Source of the DNA: CAINVV01 sp964506325
GTDB lineage: Bacteria > Bacteroidota > Bacteroidia > Bacteroidales > Prolixibacteraceae
Assembly (NCBI GenBank): GCA_964506325.1
Contig: CAZDLO010000015.1
Location: forward strand, 1-51,233
Length of the DNA stretch: 51,233 nt
Reading direction: 5' to 3'
Of this stretch, positions 46,270-51,233 are shown piece after piece (the first letter of the stretch is position 1; every line of letters begins with the position of its first letter). A model generated the notes under the pieces. The model saw only the letters and a list, made by a program, of their open reading frames with translations. It made no database searches and was not told where the DNA came from. The translations under genes were made by a program, and so were the position numbers.

Positions 46270-46797
46270 ATGAAGAAAATAAAAAATGACGGTTCTTTTT
46301 ACCTGAATCCCTATCTCGGCGGGGTCATTCTTGGAATTGTGCTCCTGCTGTCGTTCTACATCTCAGGACGAGGGCTGGGAGCCAGCGGAGCAGTGAAAAA
46401 CAGCGTCGCCGCTACAGTAAATGCTGTTGCTCCTGCACATGTTGAGAAATCATCCTATTATTCGCAGTTTGCGGGTGGCGATCTCAAGCCCATGAACAAC
46501 TGGCTGGTTTACGAGGTGATTGGTGCCCTGGCTGGTGCTTTTCTTTCCGGACTGTTTTTCAACAGGCTGAAATTTAAAGTTGAACATTCGCCGAAGATCA
46601 CCTCCAGGCGGAGGCTGATCTTTGCCTTGTCCGGCGGACTAATATTTGGTTTTGGTTCCCAGCTGGCCAAAGGATGCACGAGCGGTGCTGCTCTAAGCGG
46701 AATGGCAGTCCTTTCACTTGGGGGATACATTACCATGGTTGCCATTTTCGGGACAGCATTTTTAGCTGCCTGGATGTTTCGTAAAAACTGGATTTAA
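46270..46797 (+). CDS. YeeE/YedE-family sulfur transporter, first half
   Basis: This 175-residue membrane protein has about four helices and the conserved cysteine motif FGSQLAKGCTSGAALSG around residue 130. YeeE/YedE (TsuA) proteins take up thiosulfate through a chain of conserved cysteines. Here the family is encoded as two short genes in tandem, so this is probably one half. I start at ATG 46270; the TTG at 46216 lies inside psrC. A periplasmic loop of about 35 residues between the first two helices is larger than usual. Confidence 0.85.
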   Translation: MKKIKNDGSFYLNPYLGGVILGIVLLLSFYISGRGLGASGAVKNSVAATVNAVAPAHVEKSSYYSQFAGGDLKPMNNWLVYEVIGALAGAFLSGLFFNRLKFKVEHSPKITSRRRLIFALSGGLIFGFGSQLAKGCTSGAALSGMAVLSLGGYITMVAIFGTAFLAAWMFRKNWI

Positions 46798-46816
46798 CCC
46801 GTTAAATTATTGAATT

Positions 46817-47410
46817 ATGATCGGACCAATCATTTCATCAGGTATTATTTCCCCGGCCTGGGATAATATGTTTGCCGTGTTGTTAGGCATGGGTTTTGGA
46901 TTTGCCCTTGAATCTTCCGGTTTTTCCTCATCCCGCAAAATCATAGGGACCTTTTTCGGCTACGATTTTGTCGTTGTAAAAGTGTTTTTCACGGCAGCTA
47001 TCGTCTCCTCCCTTGGACTGCTTTATCTTAGTTACCTTGGCCTTGTCGATTTTTCCCTGCTGTATATCCAGCCCACCTTTATAACGTCTGCCATTGTTGG
47101 TGGCATCATTATGGGCATTGGATTTGCCATGGGAGGTTTTTGTCCGGGTACAAGCGTCTGTGCTTCCGCGGTTGGACGGATCGACGGAATTGTTTTCCTT
47201 GGAGGCATGTTTATAGGTGTTTTTATTTTTTCCGAAGCGTTCCCCCTTTTCGAGACGATGTACTACAGTAATTCACTCGGTGCCAAAATGATCAATGAGG
47301 TACTTGGAATTTCCCCTGAACTGTTCACATTCTTACTCGTCCTGATGGCTATTGGCATGTTTTATGGGGCATCATGGATTCAGGGAAAGGTCAAAAAGGT
47401 TGAATATTAA
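46817..47410 (+). CDS. YeeE/YedE-family sulfur transporter, second half
   Basis: This 197-residue protein has about five helices. Cysteines lie in MGGFCPGTSVCASAVGRIDG around residue 105-120, the conserved YeeE core. It follows the first half by 19 bases and the two probably form one transporter. Unlike the first half it has a helix with GFGFALESSGFSSSRKI near residue 28, typical of the DUF6691/YedE group. Substrate, thiosulfate or another sulfur species, is inferred. Confidence 0.86.
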   Translation: MIGPIISSGIISPAWDNMFAVLLGMGFGFALESSGFSSSRKIIGTFFGYDFVVVKVFFTAAIVSSLGLLYLSYLGLVDFSLLYIQPTFITSAIVGGIIMGIGFAMGGFCPGTSVCASAVGRIDGIVFLGGMFIGVFIFSEAFPLFETMYYSNSLGAKMINEVLGISPELFTFLLVLMAIGMFYGASWIQGKVKKVEY

Positions 47411-47420
47411 TTGTTAAGCC

Positions 47421-48044
47421 ATGGAAAAAAAATATACTTTTCTTGCGATCCTCCTGGTAATACTCTCACTGGGGCTGGTTGTACTTCCTGGAAAAACTGA
47501 AAAGAAGGAGATTGAGCCCCGGATCCTGCTCAGTTCATTGGCAGAGAAAACCCGCTATCTTAGTGTCGACCTTGTCACCCATAGAATTATCGGGAATGAC
47601 CCGACACTCCTGCTGATTGATTTGCGTCCCGCGGATCAATTCAGGGTTTTTTCATTGCCGGGGTCTTTGAACCTTCAGCCCGATTCACTTCTGAGTGCCG
47701 CCATTCTCGAATTATTCAGTGAGCCTGGCAAGGATAAGGTATTGTATGCCAATTCTGATCTGACTGCCGAGATGGCCTGGCTGCTCTGTTCACGCTATTC
47801 GTTAAGCAGGATTTACATCATGAAAGGAGGATTGAATGAATGGTTCAGTACCATCATTAAGGAACCCGGCGTTCAGTTAACTGCCTCTTCTTCAGACCTT
47901 GACCTAATGAGCTTCCGCAAAGCTGCACGCCAGTTTTTTACGGGTGCCGGGGCTTCCTCCGTCGCTCCTGTTAATTCACCGGCAAGAGAAAAAGTAACGA
48001 TCACACGAAAGTCGGCCGGGGCTGCTACCGGTGGCGGGTGCTAA
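47421..48044 (+). CDS. Membrane-anchored rhodanese-like protein with C-terminal GGGC (copy 1)
   Basis: This 207-residue protein has an N-terminal signal-anchor (about 6-24) and a single rhodanese fold at about 45-145, with LLLIDLRPADQF and IYIMKGGLNEWF at its two ends. The active-site loop should read C-x-x-G-x-R, but here it is YANSDLTA, with Ala110 where the cysteine belongs. Besides Cys123 inside a helix, the only cysteine is Cys207, the last residue, after a flexible Ala/Ser/Pro/Lys-rich tail ending TGGGC. It is probably periplasmic and lies 10 bases after the transporter gene. Confidence 0.82.
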   Translation: MEKKYTFLAILLVILSLGLVVLPGKTEKKEIEPRILLSSLAEKTRYLSVDLVTHRIIGNDPTLLLIDLRPADQFRVFSLPGSLNLQPDSLLSAAILELFSEPGKDKVLYANSDLTAEMAWLLCSRYSLSRIYIMKGGLNEWFSTIIKEPGVQLTASSSDLDLMSFRKAARQFFTGAGASSVAPVNSPAREKVTITRKSAGAATGGGC

Positions 48045-48097
48045 GTTGCCGGCCTGTTTAGTGTTAAAAGAACCGATCAATTCAAAAATATTGAGAC

Positions 48098-48691
48098 ATG
48101 AACCGTTTCCTGAAAAGTAATTCCCCCTGGCTCGGCCTGCTGGGGTTGGCCCTCCTGGTTATTGTGCTTGCATTTATTTTCAGGCCAAAGCCGCCGGAAT
48201 ACCGTATCAATGCCAACCAGGCATTAAAACTTATGAGTGATGCCACACTGGTGGTTCAGGTAAAGGATATCGGTGGAAAGCAACTCGTAGATATCAGGTC
48301 TGCAGAATTGTTTGCAGCTGGCCATGCGGCGAATGCAGTGAATATACCTGCTCGTCAGCTGCTTGAAAAGGAATCAGTGGAATTTTTTAGTCAGCTTCAG
48401 AAAGAAGGGAAGGCAGCGTTGTTGTACGGCAGTTCAGAATTGCAGGCAACGGCACCCTGGTTGTTGCTGCAACAATTGGGCTTCAGTAATGTCTTGCGTC
48501 TGAAAGGAGGCATAGGTATGGAAAACCAGTTATCAGATACAGAGTTGGTTTCAACTGAAAAACAATTACTGGATACAGCAGTTTTCAGTGCAAAGCCTGG
48601 TGTGCCCCCTGTATCAGCAGCAACCGGCGTTAAGAAACCTGAAGGTGTGAGGCCTGTAAAAAGGGAGGCCAGGACTGGTGGTGGGTGCTGA
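48098..48691 (+). CDS. Membrane-anchored rhodanese-like protein with C-terminal GGGC (copy 2)
   Basis: This 197-residue protein has an N-terminal anchor (about 11-28) and a rhodanese fold (about 60-145, QLVDIRSAELFAAGHAANAV, later VLRLKGGIGM). The loop is YGSSELQA with Gly111 at the cysteine place, so classical sulfurtransferase chemistry is not expected. Its only cysteine is Cys197, the last residue, after a Pro/Lys/Arg-rich tail ending RTGGGC. It is a distant relative of the preceding gene, 53 bases upstream. A terminator follows. Confidence 0.82.
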   Translation: MNRFLKSNSPWLGLLGLALLVIVLAFIFRPKPPEYRINANQALKLMSDATLVVQVKDIGGKQLVDIRSAELFAAGHAANAVNIPARQLLEKESVEFFSQLQKEGKAALLYGSSELQATAPWLLLQQLGFSNVLRLKGGIGMENQLSDTELVSTEKQLLDTAVFSAKPGVPPVSAATGVKKPEGVRPVKREARTGGGC

Positions 48692-48727
48692 TCTGAAAAA
48701 GTAATACCAGATAATGCGGTAACAAAG

Positions 48728-48764
48728 AACAATCCGGCTGACTGATAAAGTTAGCCGGATTGTT
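48728..48764 (+). terminator. Strong terminator after the sulfur operon
   Basis: AATCCGGCT (48731-48739) and AGCCGGATT (48753-48761) pair perfectly, and the stem extends outward by AAC/GTT. The flanks are A-rich before and T-rich after, so it could also act on the opposite strand. It lies 37 bases after the stop at 48691 and probably ends the psr-yeeE-rhodanese transcript. Confidence 0.8.
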
Positions 48765-48853
48765 TGTTCAGGCCAACCTGAATGGGTGCAAATTCCGGAC
48801 CGGGCAAATGGCGGAATGCCTCATTTAATCCATTTTTTTTTATCTTAGCCAAT

Positions 48854-49735
48854 ATGATCTTAAAGCTTAGTCAGATATTGGTAGTTGTGGTTTTCCTGCT
48901 CCCGGGCAGCAGGATTGCATCTGCTCATCCTCCCGGACAATATAATTCAGAGCTGGTTAAAAGGATCAGGTCGACGGATGGATTGGTTGCCTGCTGGGAT
49001 TTTAAGGAGAGGGAAGGGCACCCTCGAAAGGCTTTCGGCAAGGGAAAATTTCCGCTGAAAGAGGTTAGTGGTAAATTGCCAAGGACCAAGGAGGGCACTT
49101 TATCTGGTTATTCTGCAAAATTTGGTGGCAAGGCATTTCTAAGCCTCGCCAACGACAAAACCGGTGAACTCAATATTTTTGGCGAGAGGAAGGGCGTTTC
49201 AGTTGTTGCCTGGGTGAAGTGGACCGGTGAACAAACCGGATTTGTAGGGGGCATGTGGAATGAATACCTCGAAGGAGGCAAAAGGCAGTATGGCTTGTTT
49301 GTTTCCCTGCCTTATTACAACGGGGCCAACCGGGTATGCGGACATATTTCCAGAACCGGTAAGCCAACGCCGCCTTTCCCATACTCACTTGATTACTCGG
49401 CAAGCCTTCAGGAAGTTCCAGCCAGTAAATGGGTCTGTATTGCTTTTACGTACGATGGACAGTTGATAAGGTCCTACCTGGATGGCATATACGAACCGCG
49501 GGAACCTGAATTAATCAATCATACCACAGGTTTCGAGGGTTTCCCCGATGGCATTGTGGTTTCCAAAAATCCCTATCCTTTTAATTCAGGTATAGGAAAC
49601 AACGGATCAGATTTTACGGTGGGTGCTGTCTTGCTGAAATCAGGGATGGGCAATTTTTTCAAAGGGCAGATTGGCGGACTGGCAGTTTTCGATCGGGCCC
49701 TGACAGCGGACGAACTGATGAATATTAAACAATAA
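48854..49735 (+). CDS. Secreted LamG/concanavalin-like lectin-fold protein
   Basis: I start at ATG 48854, which gives a clean signal peptide ending near ASAHPP; the ATG at 48782 would place 24 odd residues before it. The mature part looks like a LamG jelly roll: GLVACWDFKEREG at the start, SVVAWVKWTG, WVCIAFTYDGQLIRSYLDG and GGLAVFDRALTADEL at the end. Such proteins bind or act on glycans outside the cell. It stands alone as a 293-residue protein without an obvious catalytic domain. It is 46 bases before the fucosidase, so the two probably act together. Confidence 0.82.
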   Translation: MILKLSQILVVVVFLLPGSRIASAHPPGQYNSELVKRIRSTDGLVACWDFKEREGHPRKAFGKGKFPLKEVSGKLPRTKEGTLSGYSAKFGGKAFLSLANDKTGELNIFGERKGVSVVAWVKWTGEQTGFVGGMWNEYLEGGKRQYGLFVSLPYYNGANRVCGHISRTGKPTPPFPYSLDYSASLQEVPASKWVCIAFTYDGQLIRSYLDGIYEPREPELINHTTGFEGFPDGIVVSKNPYPFNSGIGNNGSDFTVGAVLLKSGMGNFFKGQIGGLAVFDRALTADELMNIKQ

Positions 49736-49781
49736 TTTAGAACGATTATAAGTAAGGAATCAACCAGAAATACAACTTATC

Positions 49782-51176
49782 ATGAAGAAGAATTCAATGT
49801 TTTTGATCTCATTTTTGTTTTTTGCCATTTCAACGGCTTTTGCACAAAAAAATTATCAGCCAACGTGGGAATCGATTGACAGCCGGCCTGTTCCGGAGTG
49901 GTTTGAGGATGCCAAATTTGGAATTTTCATCCACTGGGGCCTTTACTCCGTTCCTGCCTACAGCCCAACGGTCCGCGACAAGGTAAGTGTCTATGAGCAA
50001 TATGCGGAGTGGTACTGGAGCAGGTGGTCGAAACCCTCCAAAACCCAGCATTATTTTACGGAATACCACGACCGGGTATATGGCAAGGACTTCAAATACC
50101 AGGATTTTGCCAGCCATTTTAAAGCTGAGATGTTTGATCCTGATGCCTGGGCTGAAAGATTCAGGGAGGCAGGAGCAAAATATGTAGTGCTGACTTCCAA
50201 ACATCACGAAGGATTCACACTATGGCCCAGTGCGCAAAGCTGGAACTGGAATTCTGTCGATGTCGGTCCGCACCGCGATTTGTGCGGTGACCTGACCAGG
50301 TCGGTCAAGGAGAAGGGTCTTCATATGGGATTTTACTATTCGCTGTATGAGTGGTTCAATCCTTTGTACAAGGCCGATTTGCCGAGGTATGTGGATGAAC
50401 ACATGATCCCTCAGATGAAAGATCTCGTTACGCGTTATCAGCCTGATATCCTGTGGACAGACGGGGAATGGGATCACCCGAGTGAGGTATGGAAAAGCAC
50501 CAGCTTCCTGGCCTGGCTTTACAACGAATCACCTGTGAAAAACAGTGTGGTGGTCAATGACCGTTGGGGGAAAGAGACCCGCAGCAAACATGGGGGCATC
50601 TATACGACAGAATATGACCTGGTCCATGAAGGCAATGCCAATGATACCAAATTCGATCATCCCTGGGAAGAGTGCCGTGGTATAGCCGGTTCATTCGGGT
50701 ACAACAGGAACGAAGTGCTGGAAGATTATTCCACTTCCGAACAGCTGGTCCATATTCTTATCAACAAGGTTGCGCGCGGCGGTAATTTGCTGCTGAATAT
50801 CGGTCCGGCGGCAGACGGAAGAATCCCTGTCATCATGCAACAAAGATTGTCGGACATGGGGATGTGGCTAAAAGTCAACGGGGAGGCTATTTACGGAACG
50901 CGGAAATGGGAGAAGGCACCTGCCGTGACAGCCAAAACAACAGTTTATTATACTAAAAAAGGCAGTGATTTATTTGTTATCCTCACCAAATGGCAGGATA
51001 AGCCCATTACCGTTGAAGGTATCGGAAACGCTGAATCTGTCTCACTGGTTGGTTTTGGTGGAAAAATAAGGTATTCTTTGTCCGGCAATAAACTTACAAT
51101 TACTCCTCCGGTTGTCACTCCGGCCAATAATCCCTGCCAGTATGCCTGGGTGTTCAAGGTGACGAAGGCGAGATAG
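49782..51176 (+). CDS. Secreted alpha-L-fucosidase, GH29
   Basis: A signal peptide (about 1-21, ending TAFAQ) precedes a GH29 catalytic domain. Typical motifs are WFEDAKFGIFIHWGLYSVPA, LTSKHHEGFTLWPS around residue 138, and ILWTDGEW at 223-230, where Asp227 is the likely nucleophile. A small beta-rich C-terminal domain follows. It would release L-fucose from host or algal/plant glycans in the periplasm. The general acid cannot be fixed without a structure alignment. The gene appears complete. Confidence 0.93.
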   Translation: MKKNSMFLISFLFFAISTAFAQKNYQPTWESIDSRPVPEWFEDAKFGIFIHWGLYSVPAYSPTVRDKVSVYEQYAEWYWSRWSKPSKTQHYFTEYHDRVYGKDFKYQDFASHFKAEMFDPDAWAERFREAGAKYVVLTSKHHEGFTLWPSAQSWNWNSVDVGPHRDLCGDLTRSVKEKGLHMGFYYSLYEWFNPLYKADLPRYVDEHMIPQMKDLVTRYQPDILWTDGEWDHPSEVWKSTSFLAWLYNESPVKNSVVVNDRWGKETRSKHGGIYTTEYDLVHEGNANDTKFDHPWEECRGIAGSFGYNRNEVLEDYSTSEQLVHILINKVARGGNLLLNIGPAADGRIPVIMQQRLSDMGMWLKVNGEAIYGTRKWEKAPAVTAKTTVYYTKKGSDLFVILTKWQDKPITVEGIGNAESVSLVGFGGKIRYSLSGNKLTITPPVVTPANNPCQYAWVFKVTKAR

Positions 51177-51184
51177 GAGTTAGG

Positions 51185-51216
51185 AGACATGAGAGATAAG
51201 ACATGAGACATGAGAC
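51185..51216. repeat. Short GACATGAGA repeat after the fucosidase gene
   Basis: GACATGAGA occurs at 51186-51194, 51200-51208 and 51207-51215, partly overlapping, and is followed by two copies of TTATGA. Short degenerate repeats of this kind are seen between genes in some Bacteroidota. The window ends here, so the full extent is unknown. Confidence 0.6.
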
Positions 51217-51233
51217 GGAGTTATGAATTATGA

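Noticed and set aside
47421..48691. Reading the GGGC tail as a MoaD/ThiS-type sulfur carrier end
   Set aside because: Those carriers end in Gly-Gly with a free carboxylate and have a ubiquitin-like fold; here the last residue is Cys and the fold is rhodanese-like.
1..51233. CRISPR arrays, tRNA or rRNA genes, insertion sequences and prophage genes
   Set aside because: I looked for regular spaced repeats, cloverleaf-like segments, transposase or phage signatures and found none.

Overview
The window looks like a chromosomal segment of a Bacteroidota bacterium, probably of the Bacteroidales/Marinilabiliales group; this placement is inferred, not proven. Supporting signs are promoters of the Bacteroidota type (TTTG or TTG, 19-20 bases, TAnnTTTG) at 31619, 38833 (minus strand) and 42421, lipoprotein lipoboxes, Tat-exported Gfo/Idh/MocA and DUF6807 proteins, a GH29 fucosidase, and a capsule locus opened by a lipoprotein exporter and a tyrosine autokinase. 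I see no rRNA, tRNA, CRISPR array, phage gene or insertion sequence. An assembly gap of 100 N lies at 27345-27444.

Region 1 (53-31302) is a Wzx/Wzy-type surface polysaccharide locus, almost all on the plus strand and tightly packed. It opens with a Wza-like export lipoprotein, a Wzc-like autokinase and a small HAD protein. A nearly complete CMP-legionaminic acid (nonulosonic acid) pathway follows: LegB, LegC, LegG, LegI, a CBS-guanylyltransferase of PtmE type, and LegF. No classical LegH acetyltransferase is present; instead a PLP-enzyme and a FemAB/GNAT-like acyltransferase sit inside the pathway. Next come Wzx, a second sugar aminotransferase, glycosyltransferases of GT2, GT4 and unassigned type, Wzy, two unrelated deacetylases (NodB type and ChbG/YdjC type), a WcaF-type acetyltransferase, a YdcF/ElyC-like membrane protein, and a fused nucleotidylyltransferase-GHMP kinase. 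A clear terminator at 29541 is followed by a WecA-type priming phosphotransferase.

Region 2 (31728-35412) holds a DUF6807 lipoprotein, a Tat-exported Gfo/Idh/MocA oxidoreductase, and a secreted protein carrying a DxxTGAT motif like that of covalently flavinylated FMN-binding domains.

Region 3 (35566-48691) is an anaerobic respiration and sulfur island. The minus strand carries an unusual membrane protein fused to a THEP1-type NTPase, MobA, a Crp/Fnr-family regulator, and a 900-residue cytochrome b fused to a 12-heme cytochrome c, next to a Rieske protein. Divergently, the plus strand carries a polysulfide/thiosulfate reductase-like PsrABC, a two-gene YeeE/YedE-type sulfur transporter, and two membrane-anchored rhodanese-like proteins. 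Both lack the active-site cysteine of the rhodanese loop, yet both end in Gly-Gly-Gly-Cys. I propose, as inference, that MobA and the reductase supply sulfur-compound respiration, the Rieske/cytochrome b/multiheme proteins connect the quinone pool to periplasmic acceptors, and the transporter and rhodanese-like pair handle or relay periplasmic sulfur. This is the most interesting part of the window.

Region 4 (48854-51176) carries a secreted LamG/concanavalin-like protein and a secreted GH29 alpha-L-fucosidase, followed by a short repeat at the window end.
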